From Paulinella micropora (Eukaryota > Cercozoa > Imbricatea > Euglyphida > Paulinellidae), in contig WBZZ01003326.1 in the NCBI GenBank assembly GCA_019918135.1, positions 20,377 through 84,376 of the forward strand: 64,000 bases of DNA, written 5' to 3'. The translations under genes were made by a program, and so were the position numbers. The first letter of the stretch is position 1. Each line of letters begins with the position of its first letter. The notes under the pieces are model-generated. The model was not told the origin of the DNA. It did not search any database and saw nothing but the letters and a program-made list of their open reading frames with translations. Below, one piece after another: positions 1 to 9,136 of this stretch.

Positions 1-427
1 CCAGCGCGTGGCAGGCGAACAGGTACACTTGGTAGAGCTGGCGGACGCTGACGTTGAGCGAGCACGAGAGGTACCAGACACTTGCGCGCGAGCCACGGGC
101 CGGCGACGTCACCTGCAACGCCAGCTGGTCAGCCGGGGCGTGGGTGAGCAGGTGCAGCGCGCGCACGATCGTGCGGTACAGCTGGAGCTGTAGGTCGGCC
201 CTGGCCTCGTTGGGTGACTTGTGCCAGGCTGCGGGGAAGGCGACGCGCAGCACGAAGGGCAGGACAGAGTCGAGTTCGTCGTACAAGCCGCACGGGCTTT
301 CGAACTCGTTGTACTGCCCCAGGCTGGTGGACGGAGAACCCGAGCCGCCAGCCAGAACTTCGCCCCTGGCCCTGCGGGTCTTGTTTTGGTTGAAGAACTT
401 GGGAAAGATGGCTAGGCGTCGCTGCAT
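1..427 (-). CDS. Unknown protein, N-terminal part, runs off left edge
   Basis: Reading the minus strand from an ATG at 427 gives at least 142 codons with no stop to the window edge, so this is the 5' end of a longer gene. The protein starts MQRRLAIFPKFFNQNKTRR, passes through a Gly/Ser-rich linker near residues 25-35, and then becomes a well-composed globular sequence with a helical stretch around residues 80-100 (LQLYRTIVRALHLLTHAP). I do not recognise the family and see no signal peptide or membrane segment. The opposite-strand frames here are shadows. Upstream, on the right, lies a GA-rich tract (about 440-530) and then the CA-rich repeat arm, so the gene reads away from the composite repeat locus. 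I am fairly sure it is a gene but not what it does. Confidence 0.65.
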   Translation of the reverse strand, partial: MQRRLAIFPKFFNQNKTRRARGEVLAGGSGSPSTSLGQYNEFESPCGLYDELDSVLPFVLRVAFPAAWHKSPNEARADLQLQLYRTIVRALHLLTHAPADQLALQVTSPARGSRASVWYLSCSLNVSVRQLYQVYLFACHAL

Positions 428-627
428 TGACTGGCTAGAAAAAGGAGAGAGAAAGGAACGGGGAGAGAGACACACACAGAGAGAAAGGGAGAGAGAGAGA
501 AAGGAAAAAAAGGGAAAGGGGCAGCGAATTGAAAAAGAACTCATGATAAACCAAGTCCCAAAACACTCGGGCAAAGGCAGAAAAGAAAACCGTTGAGTTG
601 CTGCTAAATACTTGCAATTCCAACGAG
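428..627. promoter_or_regulatory. GA-rich spacer upstream of the left-edge gene
   Basis: The spacer holds a purine-rich (GA) tract at about 440-530, which is a polypyrimidine tract on the strand of the gene at 1-427 and could act as its promoter region or 5' UTR. No other gene is visible. It grades into the CA-rich minisatellite. Confidence 0.3.
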
Positions 628-1280
628 AACACATACAACACACGACGATACACACGACGATACACACACACGACGATACACGACGATACACACAAATACA
701 ACACACGACGATACACACACGACGATACACACACGCAAATACACAGACACACACAAATACACACGCATACACACGACGATACACACACACACGACACATT
801 ACACGCAAATACACAGACACACACAAATACACAAATACACACGCATACACACACGATACACACGACGATACACACAAATACAACACACAAACAGACACAC
901 ACAACACACACGCAAATACAAAAAGAGAACCCACGCACACACGACAATACACACACGCAAATACACAGACACACACAAATACACAAATACAACACACGAC
1001 GATACACACACACGACACATTACACGCAAATACACAGACACACACAAATACACAAATACACACGCATACACACGACGATACACACAAATACAACACACAT
1101 ACAGACACACACAATACACACGCATACACACAAACAGACACACACAACACACACGCAAATACAAAAAGAGAACCCACGCACACACAACGATACACACAAA
1201 TGCACACACAGACACACACACGACGATACACACATACGCACAAATGCCCCCCAGAGAAACCCGCACACACATACACACAC
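628..1280. repeat. CA-rich minisatellite, left arm of composite locus 1
   Basis: About 650 bp built from short units such as CACACGACGATACACA, AAATACACAGACACACA and ACACACGCAAATACA, with larger duplicated blocks: the block with AAAAAGAGAACCCACGC occurs near 920 and 1165. The alternating purine-pyrimidine CA/TG composition could adopt Z-DNA. Long frames through it on both strands are a by-product of the repeat and not genes. Its motif CACGACGATACAC is the reverse complement of the right-arm motif at 2040-2560. Confidence 0.9.
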
Positions 1281-1393
1281 TGGGAGAGGAAGGGGGGCGA
1301 GGTGTACCCTGGGCAGAAAGATGCAAGATCGATGTGCAAGGGATGCGAGGGTTTGTGTGTTTGTGTGGCGAGGGGGGGAGGGCAGGGGGGGCC

Positions 1394-1960
1394 TGATGTT
1401 GGCAGCATTGAGCAAAACCAATGTTGGCAGCATTGGTTTAGCCCAATGATTCGGCATAGCAGGCCCTCCCTTCGATTACAGCCCATTGGGCGAACCCAAT
1501 GTTGGCAACATTGGGTTTGCCCAATGATTCGGCATAGCAGGCCCTCCCTTCGATTACAGCCCATTGGGCAAACCCAATGTTGGCAACATTGGGTTTGCCC
1601 AATGATTCGGCATAGCAGGCCCTCCCTTCGATTACGGCCCATTGGGCAAACCCAATGTTGGCAACATTGGGTTTGCCCAATGATGTAGGTGCGGCCCTCC
1701 CTTCGATTACGGCCCATTGGGCGAACCCAATTCTGTCAACATTGGGTTTGCCCAATATTGCCAACATTGGGTTTGCGCAATTCTGCCAACATTGGGTTTG
1801 CCCAATGATGTAGGTGCGGCCCTCCCTTCGATTACGGCCCATTGAGCAAACCCAATTCTGCCAACATTGGGTTTGCCCAATAATGTAGGTGCGGCCCCCC
1901 TTCGATTACAGCCCATTGAGCAAACCCAATGTTGGCAACATTGGGTTTACCCAATGGCGA
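1394..1960. repeat. Tandem palindromic repeat array, 78-79 bp period
   Basis: At least five units carry the palindrome CCAATGTTGGCAACATTGG flanked by TTGGGCAAACCC and GGGTTTGCCCAAT. Units are separated by a conserved linker (GCCCTCCCTTCGATTAC and CGGCATAGCA). Copies begin near 1501, 1579 and 1657, giving a period of 78-79 bp. Later units are degenerate (TTCTGTCAACATTGG, TTCTGCCAACATTGG). Each unit could form a cruciform. The same core palindrome recurs at 50.5-50.76 kb in the second composite locus. Confidence 0.9.
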
Positions 1961-1999
1961 GCCCATTGTGCACACCCCGGATTGGCCCCCTCTGCCGCA

Positions 2000-2560
2000 A
2001 CTCTGTGTGTGAGTTGAGACTTGTGTGTGTGTGTGTCTTTGCGTGTGTGTGTATCTTCGTGTGTGTATCGTCGTGTGTATCTTCGTGTGTGAGCTTGTGT
2101 GTGTGTGAGCTTGTGTGTGTATCGTCGTGTGTTGTATTTGTGTATTTGTGTGTGTGTGTGTATCGTCGTGTGTGTATCGTCGTGTGTTGTATTTGTGTAT
2201 TTGTGTGTGTGTGTATCGTCGTGTGTGTGTATCGTCGTGTGTTGTATTTGTGTATTTGTGTGTGTCTGTGTATCGTCGTGTGTGTGTATCGTCGTGTGTT
2301 GTATTTGTGTATTTGTGTGTGTCTGTGTATCGTCGTGTGTGTGTATCGTCGTGTGTATCGTCGTGTGTGTGTATCGTCGTGTATCGTCGTGTGTATCGTT
2401 GTGTGTTGTGTATCGTCGTGTATGAGCTTGTGTGTGTATCGTCGTGTGTATCGTTGTGTGTTGTGTATCGTCGTGTGTGTATCGTCGTGTATAGTCGTGT
2501 ATAGTCGTGTGTGTATCTTCGTGTATCGTGTCGTTGTATCGTGTCGTTGTAATGTGTCGT
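2000..2560. repeat. TG-rich minisatellite, right arm of composite locus 1
   Basis: About 560 bp of GTGTGTATCGTCGTG and TTGTATTTGTGTATTTG units, the reverse complement of the left-arm units at 628-1280. With the central array this makes a roughly 1.9-kb large-scale inverted repeat. The gene at 2767 starts about 200 bp beyond it; the intervening 2561-2766 is T-rich and is probably its promoter and 5' UTR. Confidence 0.9.
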
Positions 2561-2766
2561 TGTCATGTGTGTGAAATCTCTTTGGCTTTGTGTCTGGTTT
2601 TTTTGGGTGGTTGTTTTGTCTTTTCCTTCTCTGGGATTTCTTTGCGTTTGTTTGTGCGTGTGCATTCTTCGTCTTTTCTTTTTTTTTTGGTATCGTCGTG
2701 TCTGTCCTGTGTTAATTTTGGCGTGTGTTTTTTTTTGCCCCTGGTTTGTCTGCCGTCCTAGGATAG

Positions 2767-3438
2767 ATGAGCCTGGCCAAGCCGAACGAGGATCGACCCG
2801 CGAAACGCCACTGCGCTCGAGCACCGTGGCGCTGGGCCAATGACGTCCAGAAATACCTGCAGGCAGATCGCCCTAAACAACGCCGCGTGCTGTTCAAACG
2901 GCTGCTCACCACCTTTTTCAGGCACTTTCTGGGCAAGGGCCTGACCGCCGCGCTGGCCCGTCACGTGCCGGAAGTTGCCGACGACGTGAATGAAGCCATA
3001 GAACTGTTCGTTGGCGGCTTCGGGGCTAGTTTCGGAACAGGCGGTCTGCTGTGGTTCTGGTTGGACGACCTGCGCCAGCCAGCCAAATCGTGGCGAGCGG
3101 CTGCTGCTAGTCCGTCCCGTGCACGCGTGTTGCACGAGCTGCAGAACACCGACATGCTAGCGAAGCTCGCCGACCCGAACCTGCTGTTTGTCAACGAAGC
3201 CAACGAGCGAGGGAAGAAGTGTTGTGACCGTACCTCGTTCCGCCAGACCAGAGCACTCCTGTCCTGGTCCGAAAAGATCTTGCAAGGCTGTGGTGAGCTG
3301 CTCGAAGAGACTGTGCGGCAGGGACTTCCTGACCCGCCCTACTTCCTCGCGGACGATCTGGACCCCGGAGAATTTTCTGTCGGTCTGGGAGGACTCGGAC
3401 TAAGAAACGTTGGTCCAAAAGCCGGGGGACAATTTTAA
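2767..3438 (+). CDS. Unknown 223-residue basic/helical protein
   Basis: ATG at 2767 and TAA at 3436-3438. The N-terminus is basic (KRHCARAPWRWANDVQ), followed by a strongly helical region at about residues 35-110 (VLFKRLLTTFFRHFLGKG, then VADDVNEAIELFVGGFG) and a Gly-rich tail. There is no signal peptide, and the one hydrophobic stretch (GGFGASFGTGGLLWFWL, about 75-91) is too short and interrupted to call a membrane segment with confidence. I recognise no family. Codon use and composition match the neighbours, and antisense frames are less coherent. It is the first gene to the right of composite repeat locus 1, just as the intron-rich gene at 51443 is the first to the right of locus 2. Confidence 0.6.
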   Translation: MSLAKPNEDRPAKRHCARAPWRWANDVQKYLQADRPKQRRVLFKRLLTTFFRHFLGKGLTAALARHVPEVADDVNEAIELFVGGFGASFGTGGLLWFWLDDLRQPAKSWRAAAASPSRARVLHELQNTDMLAKLADPNLLFVNEANERGKKCCDRTSFRQTRALLSWSEKILQGCGELLEETVRQGLPDPPYFLADDLDPGEFSVGLGGLGLRNVGPKAGGQF

Positions 3439-3490
3439 TAGTTTGAGCCAAGTAAGTTTTTATTTGAATTAAAAAATATGTTGTATTCAA

Positions 3491-3787
3491 TTAAGCCAAT
3501 CGTTTGCGCAGGCAGTGCCGATTCGCGCCCTGCTCTCCAAGGTATTCCCAGCCAGCGGACGTCGCCTCATTCATCGTGCACCAGCAGCACGCCTCGAACA
3601 TCAGCCTGTCACGTTCAACACCGTGCGAGTCACATCGCTTGTCGCAGCTGATCACGTCCACTGTCCTGTGCAAGAGGAGGGCCGCGCCCTCAACTTTTTT
3701 GGTGGACACGTTGATCCACACGTGGGCCTGGCGCGTGCCACTCTCTCCTGTTGGCGATTGTGCCTTGCCGCGCGCGTTGTCTACCAT
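3491..3787 (-). CDS. Small unknown protein (98 aa) with spliced 5' UTR
   Basis: ATG at 3787 and stop at 3491 encode a 98-residue Cys-containing protein (for example CDKRC and EACCWCTMNEA). The start is chosen because a good 3' splice site (TTTTTTGCAG) lies just 5' of this ATG and a consensus donor (GTAAGT) lies upstream, defining an intron at 3793-3926 on the minus strand. A second GTAAGT at 4043-4048 hints at another short 5' UTR intron. The C-rich exon between the two is not obviously coding. I do not recognise the product. The intron model is inference from splice signals; the uninterrupted frame up to 3922 would be the unspliced alternative. Confidence 0.45.
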   Translation of the reverse strand: MVDNARGKAQSPTGESGTRQAHVWINVSTKKVEGAALLLHRTVDVISCDKRCDSHGVERDRLMFEACCWCTMNEATSAGWEYLGEQGANRHCLRKRLA

Positions 3788-3792
3788 CGAAC

Positions 3793-3926
3793 CTGCAAAA
3801 AACATAGCACGCAAGGAATTTGCTGGGGGGGTGCTGTTCCCCTTCCACCGCACATTCCCCCCATTCCCCCCGAAACATTGCCAAAGGTTTTTTGGCTTTT
3901 TGAAGCGAACCCTCCCCAACACTTAC
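3793..3926 (-). other. Probable spliceosomal intron (5' UTR, 134 nt)
   Basis: On the minus strand, CACAG|GTAAGT starts the intron and a T-rich tract ending TTTTTTGCAG closes it, five bases before the ATG of the small gene at 3787. Both ends match the eukaryotic consensus closely. Confidence 0.5.
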
Positions 3927-4237
3927 CTGTGCGCGCGCGGCCCCCCCCCCCACTCTCTGCTTAGAATCGAGCTAAGCGCGCCCCTTGCTCCCCCCCCCTC
4001 CCTTGGTTGCAAAAAACAAAGGCGGTAGAGAAGAGAGAAGGGACTTACACGGTTTGCCGGGGGGGGATGGGGGGGGGGAAAGGCGCGGAACTGTGGAAAA
4101 GGGGGGCCGGCCAAAGGTACGGCCAGCCGCTGGAAGGGCGGAGGGGGGGGCCGCCGCAGCACCATCCCTCTCCCCGCCCGTCACTCCCGCCCAACATCTG
4201 AGGAACCGCGCGACAAAAGTGTAAAGACAAAAAAAAG

Positions 4238-5713
4238 ATGGAGCGCAAACGGCCGGCCCGCGGCACCGAGCAAATGGCCCGCGGTGATGCGTCAGCCAAA
4301 AAGCAACGCACAGAAACTGGGCCGGCCGCTCAACCCTCGTGGTTGTTGAGGCTGCCCAGAGACCTTTGGGCGCTGATCAGAGATCTGCAGGGTGCAGAGG
4401 AAGCAGTCCGGTTTGCTCTGGTGTGTCGCGAATCCCTGGAGATTGTCAAGAGCAGTGAGTTCTGGGGGGGCTGGGAGCAACCAGTCTTTGACCTGTCGCG
4501 TGACAGCAAGAAAGCAGTGTTCTCTTTCTTTGTCCAACACTGCATTAACAGTCACCTGCCCTTGCGACAGGTTGCGCTGGCTGCGCCCTACAGCCCAGCA
4601 CATTACACCGGGAAGCGCCTGAACGAGGTGATTGTCACAACCCTGGTCATGCTAGGCAACAGCGCCAGTGAAAACCACGTAGTGGAAGCAGAGAGAAACT
4701 TCCTGAACGCGTTTGCTTGCATCCACGAATTAATCACCGCCAACACCAGTGACATCTGCCAGCACCTGCGGGATTGCCGAAACACTAAAGAATTGCGGTT
4801 ACTCTCGATTCTAGGCGGGGAGGTGACTGACGACAGCCTGCGGATCTTGCAAAGGCTGCACAATTTGGAGTGCCTGACTCTCCGGCAGTGCGACCAAATT
4901 ACCGACATCGGCCTACAAGAAGCGTTGGCGCCCCTGCCCAGACTTCGCGAACTTTGCGTCAAGAATTGCACTCACGTTAGAGGCGCCCGGCTACGGGGTC
5001 TGCAACAATTGACGAAGCTGACGTTGAGCCCACGGGCACTGGATCAAACTATAGAGGAAGTGTCTTGCCTGAGCCAGCTGAAATATTTGGACTTGCTCGG
5101 GTGCACCGGCGTCACGGGCAACAACCTAGAACTACTTGCCGGCTCTCGGTTCGACTGCCTGCGACTTCAGTTGGTCGGTGGGAATCTCAGTGACGAAAAG
5201 CTGCGAGTTCTAGGCCACGTACAGGGCCTGCAAGCCCTGCATCTGAACGGGACCACCAACATCACTGTGTACGGCCTGGCAGCTCTGCAGTTCTGTCCCG
5301 CACTAGAAGAACTAATCATCGACGGCTGTAGTCAGCTCGAGGACCTTTTTGTACTACAGGGCTTCAGCGCGCTGCGCACCCTGCAGCTGATAGGTCTGAA
5401 CGTAAATCACGGCCCGCCGCCCGGGTTCGCGGCCTGCGGGGCTTTACAAAGGCTCCAGCTATATACTTACCTCATATCAGACGAGACGATCTCCGCGTTG
5501 CGGCGCTCCCGGTCACTGGAAGAATTGCAACTAATTGGGTGCACGATCACGGGCAGCGTCTTAGGGCTACAGGACTGCCGCTCGCTCAGAACGTTCACGC
5601 TAATTCAGTGTGCTGGCGTGTCTGCTGGATCGCGGGAGGCGCTGGTACGGGCCAGGCCTGACCTGCGCCTTTGCCTGAGCCTCCACGATCTGTATTCCGT
5701 CCTGTTGGCTTAA
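4238..5713 (+). CDS. F-box / leucine-rich-repeat protein (AMN1/FBXL-like)
   Basis: ATG at 4238 gives 491 residues. After a short basic N-terminus (KKQR near residue 28) comes an F-box-like motif at about 36-80 (LLRLPRDLWALIRDL, then FALVCRESLEIV). The rest is a run of cysteine-containing LRRs from about residue 185 to the end, with the typical pattern L-x-x-L-x-L-x-x-C-x-x-I-T-D (for example LECLTLRQCDQITD, LEELIIDGCSQLEDL, LEELQLIGCTITG). Such proteins are substrate receptors of SCF ubiquitin ligases, with the F-box binding Skp1 and the LRRs the target. Viral copies usually redirect host proteolysis; that role here is inference. Other LRR genes in the window are at 24570 and 53317-54677. Confidence 0.8.
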   Translation: MERKRPARGTEQMARGDASAKKQRTETGPAAQPSWLLRLPRDLWALIRDLQGAEEAVRFALVCRESLEIVKSSEFWGGWEQPVFDLSRDSKKAVFSFFVQHCINSHLPLRQVALAAPYSPAHYTGKRLNEVIVTTLVMLGNSASENHVVEAERNFLNAFACIHELITANTSDICQHLRDCRNTKELRLLSILGGEVTDDSLRILQRLHNLECLTLRQCDQITDIGLQEALAPLPRLRELCVKNCTHVRGARLRGLQQLTKLTLSPRALDQTIEEVSCLSQLKYLDLLGCTGVTGNNLELLAGSRFDCLRLQLVGGNLSDEKLRVLGHVQGLQALHLNGTTNITVYGLAALQFCPALEELIIDGCSQLEDLFVLQGFSALRTLQLIGLNVNHGPPPGFAACGALQRLQLYTYLISDETISALRRSRSLEELQLIGCTITGSVLGLQDCRSLRTFTLIQCAGVSAGSREALVRARPDLRLCLSLHDLYSVLLA

Positions 5714-5904
5714 ATGGTGTGCGCTATTAAAAAGAATTGTTAAAAAAAACCAAAAATAAAAAAGCACAGGGCCGTGGAGGCGCTCACCGGGCCGGAACCG
5801 TGGTGGCAGAGAGCCGGAGCGCGGTACTGTGCACCGGGGAGGGCAGAAAAAAGCTGTTTAATAAAAATCCGGGCCGGGCGGGAAACAGCAAAGGTCCCAG
5901 GCCT

Positions 5905-8715
5905 TTAGGTCTTGAGCTTCTTGGCCAACGGCCGCTGCTCGGGCGGTTCTCTCTTGCCCGACAGCACGAACTTGGCCAGGTGGTCGCCCTTGGCGGCGGC
6001 GCGGCCGAGCCATTCAGCCGCCGCGGCCGCGTCCTTGGCTACGCCGCGCCCCTGCGCGAGAAAGAGCCCCACTTTCTGGGCGGCCCTGAGCACGCCCTTT
6101 TGTGCCGCCAGCAGGTAGTACTTGTAGGCCAGCGCGTCGTCGCGCCGCACGCCGTGGCCGAGGCTGTAGCACAGCCCGAGGTTGCACCAGGCGCGCGGGT
6201 GCTGGCTGTTCGTGGCCGCCCGCAGCCAGAGCTGGAAGGCCCGCCCCCGGTCCCGGGGCACGCCCTTGCCCGAGTAGTGGCAGGCCGCCAGGGTGTTCAG
6301 GGCGTCCGCGTGCCCGTGCTCGGCGGCGCGCGCAAACCAGCGCGACGCGGCGGCGGGGTCCTGCGCTACCCCACGGCCGTAGTAGTAACAGCGCGCAACG
6401 CGGTACTGTGCCCCGGGGTGCCCTCGCTCCGCCGCCAGGAGGAAGTACTTGTGTGCGCCGTCCTGCGCGACCCGTTTGCCCAGGGACAAACGGGCCGCGA
6501 CGGCGAAGGCCGCGTCCGAGTGCCCCTGGTCCGCGGCCCGGCGGAAACAGACCATCGCTGCCAGAGAGTCACGGGCGACCCCGACTCCGTTAGCATAGCA
6601 TTCGCCGAGCCTGAATTGCGCTTCTGCCCAATTCTGGTCGGCCGCCCGCCGGAACCAGCCGGCCGCCTCAGCGCAGTCCTCGGGGACGCCTTGCCCGCAG
6701 CTGTAACAAAGGCCCAGGTTAGTCTGGGCGGCGGCATGGTTCTGCTCGGCCGCTCGACGGTACCATTTGGCTGCCTTGGCGCTATCTGCGGGCACGCCGG
6801 CGCCATCCGCGTAACATTTCGCTACGTTGAATTGCGCTTCTGCGTCGTTTTGTTCGGCCGCGCGTTGAAAGTACTCGAAGGCGCGACCGAGGTCTTGGGG
6901 CACGCCGAGCGCATTGGCGTAACATTTCGCTACGTTGCATTGCGCTTCTGCCCGGTTCTGGTCGGCCGCGCTTTGGTACCATTTGGCTGCCTTGGCGCTA
7001 TCTGCGGGCACGCCGACTCCGTGTGCGTAACACAGCCCCAGCAGGTATTGCGCGTCCGCACAGTTCTGTTCGGCCGCCCTTTGGTACCATTTGGCTGCCT
7101 CGCTTTCGTCCTTGTCCACGCCGCTCCCGCTGGCGTAGCAGTTCCCCAACCTGAGGTGCGCGGCTGCGTAGTTCTGGGCGGCCGCCCGGCGAAAGTATTC
7201 CACTGCTTTCACGTAGTCCCGGGCCACGCCGAGCCCGCTGGCGTAACAGTCCCCCAGGTTAGCCTGCGCGGCCGCGTCGTTTTGTTCGGCCGCCCCGCGA
7301 AAGTACTCGAAGGCGCGACCCGCGTCTGGGGGCACGCCGAGCCCACTGGCGTAACAGCAGCCCAACCTGACCCGTGCGCCGGCGTCGTTTTCCTCGTCGG
7401 CCGCCCGCTGGTACCAGTGGATTGCTTGGACGTAGTCCTGGCGGTCGCCCCCGACGACGTAGGAATCGCCGAGACCGCACAGCGTGCCCGGCAATGACGT
7501 TGGTGCAAGGGTGGTGTGCTGCGCGCACACCGCCAGGACGCAAACGCCGGCCCGGGCCGCCGACTGCTGCGCTCGCTGCGCCCACAGCCGTGCCAGTTTC
7601 TGGTCGTGGGACAGCCGGCGTGAGACTGTCAATTGTGCGTCCGGGTGGCCCTGTTCGGCCGCCCGCAGAAACCACGACAGGGAACCGGCTTCTTCTCCTG
7701 CCGGGGCTTCGTTTTCGAGGCGCAGGGCCAGCTGGTACTGCGCGCCGGCGTGGCCGGCGGTGCTCGCCTCTTGCAACAGCTGCAGCGCGCGGCCCTCGTC
7801 CTTGCGCACGCCGTGCCCAGAGCTCAGGCACAAGGCCAGCTGGCACTTTGCGACCGCGTCGTGCCGAGCCGCGCCGAGCGTGAACCACTTGACCGCGGTG
7901 GCAGGATCTTGCACCACGCCGCACCCTTGCAAATAACAAACCCCGAGGTTGCACATGGCACTAGCGTCACCCTTGTCGGCTGCGTGCAGGAAATACTTCG
8001 CGGCCCGGCCCTGGCTCTCGCGAGTGCCGAGCCCGTGGTAGTAGCAGACGCCCAAATAATGCAGGGCGTCTACGTCTCCCTGGGCCTTGGCTTTTTGAAA
8101 CCAGTGGGTCGCCTGCTTCTTGTCTGGTTCTACGCCGTGGCCGTAGAAATAGCATTTGCCGAGGCTGAACTGCGCGTCGCTGTCTCCCAAATACGCGGAG
8201 CGGGCGTACAATTCGAACGCCTGTGCGTAGTCCTGGGCTACCCCGTGCCCGTAGAAATAGGACTCGGCCAGGCAGTACAGTTGTTCGGCCTGCTCGCGTT
8301 CACGTTCCTGCACACGTTTATGTTCCCGCACACGTTCACGTATGGTAGGGCCAGTCGCGGGTTCGGCCTCACGCTGGGCGTTTCCCGAGCCCGTGGGTTC
8401 GGCCCGTGCCACAAGTGTCTGTTCTTGCCGTGCCACAAGTGTCTGTTCTTGCCGTGCATCGACGCTGCGCAGGTCATGGCACAAGTCCCGCAAGATCAGC
8501 GCCACGTCGGGGTCTAGGCTTGGTTTCGCGTTGTCGACCATGTACTTGATATCCTCTTCGGTCAGGCGCAGCAGGCCCGCTCGGTCGCGGTATTGTAGTA
8601 TCCTGGCTATGATCCTGAGCGTGGCGCCGCGCACACCCCGCGCCTCCAGCTCCGTTCGCAACCACTGCTGCACTTGTTCGCGCGTGCGGGGGTACGTCGG
8701 CGACGTGGTTGGCAT
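5905..8715 (-). CDS. Large Sel1-repeat protein (936 aa)
   Basis: The start is the ATG at 8715 (MPTTSPTYPRTREQVQQWL), because the longer frame begins at a GTG. An N-terminal helical region (about 1-80) is followed by a duplicated ARQEQTLV segment and a charged coil (about 115-140), then roughly 21 tandem Sel1 repeats to residue ~920. These follow the signature A-x-x-x-x-G-x-C-Y-x-x-G-x-G-V-x-x-D-x-x-x-A-x-x-W/Y-F-x-x-A-A (for example LGVCYYHGLGT, FNVAKCYADGAGVPADSAK). Sel1 repeats form solenoid scaffolds, often in ER-associated degradation or signalling adaptors. Near-identical neighbouring repeats at 6.8-7.1 kb show recent unit duplication. A basic C-terminus (KRE...KKLKT) ends the protein. 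It is convergent with the F-box gene at 4238. Confidence 0.85.
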   Translation of the reverse strand: MPTTSPTYPRTREQVQQWLRTELEARGVRGATLRIIARILQYRDRAGLLRLTEEDIKYMVDNAKPSLDPDVALILRDLCHDLRSVDARQEQTLVARQEQTLVARAEPTGSGNAQREAEPATGPTIRERVREHKRVQEREREQAEQLYCLAESYFYGHGVAQDYAQAFELYARSAYLGDSDAQFSLGKCYFYGHGVEPDKKQATHWFQKAKAQGDVDALHYLGVCYYHGLGTRESQGRAAKYFLHAADKGDASAMCNLGVCYLQGCGVVQDPATAVKWFTLGAARHDAVAKCQLALCLSSGHGVRKDEGRALQLLQEASTAGHAGAQYQLALRLENEAPAGEEAGSLSWFLRAAEQGHPDAQLTVSRRLSHDQKLARLWAQRAQQSAARAGVCVLAVCAQHTTLAPTSLPGTLCGLGDSYVVGGDRQDYVQAIHWYQRAADEENDAGARVRLGCCYASGLGVPPDAGRAFEYFRGAAEQNDAAAQANLGDCYASGLGVARDYVKAVEYFRRAAAQNYAAAHLRLGNCYASGSGVDKDESEAAKWYQRAAEQNCADAQYLLGLCYAHGVGVPADSAKAAKWYQSAADQNRAEAQCNVAKCYANALGVPQDLGRAFEYFQRAAEQNDAEAQFNVAKCYADGAGVPADSAKAAKWYRRAAEQNHAAAQTNLGLCYSCGQGVPEDCAEAAGWFRRAADQNWAEAQFRLGECYANGVGVARDSLAAMVCFRRAADQGHSDAAFAVAARLSLGKRVAQDGAHKYFLLAAERGHPGAQYRVARCYYYGRGVAQDPAAASRWFARAAEHGHADALNTLAACHYSGKGVPRDRGRAFQLWLRAATNSQHPRAWCNLGLCYSLGHGVRRDDALAYKYYLLAAQKGVLRAAQKVGLFLAQGRGVAKDAAAAAEWLGRAAAKGDHLAKFVLSGKREPPEQRPLAKKLKT

Positions 8716-9136
8716 CGCCTTTCTTTGGTTCACTCCTTCTTCTGAAGCCCCTGCCCTCCCTCCCTCCGTTCCGTTCCCCTTTTTTTTGCTGGCTCCCGGC
8801 CCCCCCCCCTCTCTCCTTTTTTTTGCTGGCTCCGGCCCCCCCCCCTCTCTCTCTCCTTTTTTTTGCCGGCTCTTGGCCCCCCCCCCTTTGCCCTAAATTC
8901 CCCCCGTTTCACTCTGGCTTTTATTTGAAGTAGAATAAGGTTTATGCTTACATTGGGGGAAGGCGCGAGGGTGTGTGTGTGTGTGTGTGGGTCTGTGACG
9001 GGAAAGCCTTTAAAAAAAATGCGTTGTGTGTGGCAAGCCTGATCATGGCAAGAAAGGGGCCGGGGGGGGTATATTTGTCCTGTGTGTGTGCAATCGTGTT
9101 GTTTTGTAGTTTTTAGATTTCTGTTGATCTTTTGAC
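8716..9136. other. Spacer between divergent genes
   Basis: About 420 bp between the Sel1 gene (minus) and the gene at 9137 (plus). It holds three degenerate copies of a CT/poly-C block (CCTTTTTTTTGCTGGCTC followed by 8-9 C) and a (GT)n tract near 8972-8990. No convincing gene; probably a bidirectional promoter region. Confidence 0.4.

Noticed and set aside
1394-1960. CRISPR-like array
   Set aside because: The units repeat together with their linkers, which are also conserved, so there are no unique spacers, and the setting is eukaryote-type.
598-2824. Long open frames through the CA/TG repeats on both strands
   Set aside because: They consist only of His/Thr/Arg or Val/Cys/Ser repeats dictated by the minisatellite, overlap on opposite strands and lack promoter or neighbour support.
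5737-8517. Long plus-strand frames opposite the Sel1 gene
   Set aside because: The minus strand has textbook Sel1 repeats over the same region; the plus-strand frames are GC-rich shadows with Gly/Arg/Pro bias.
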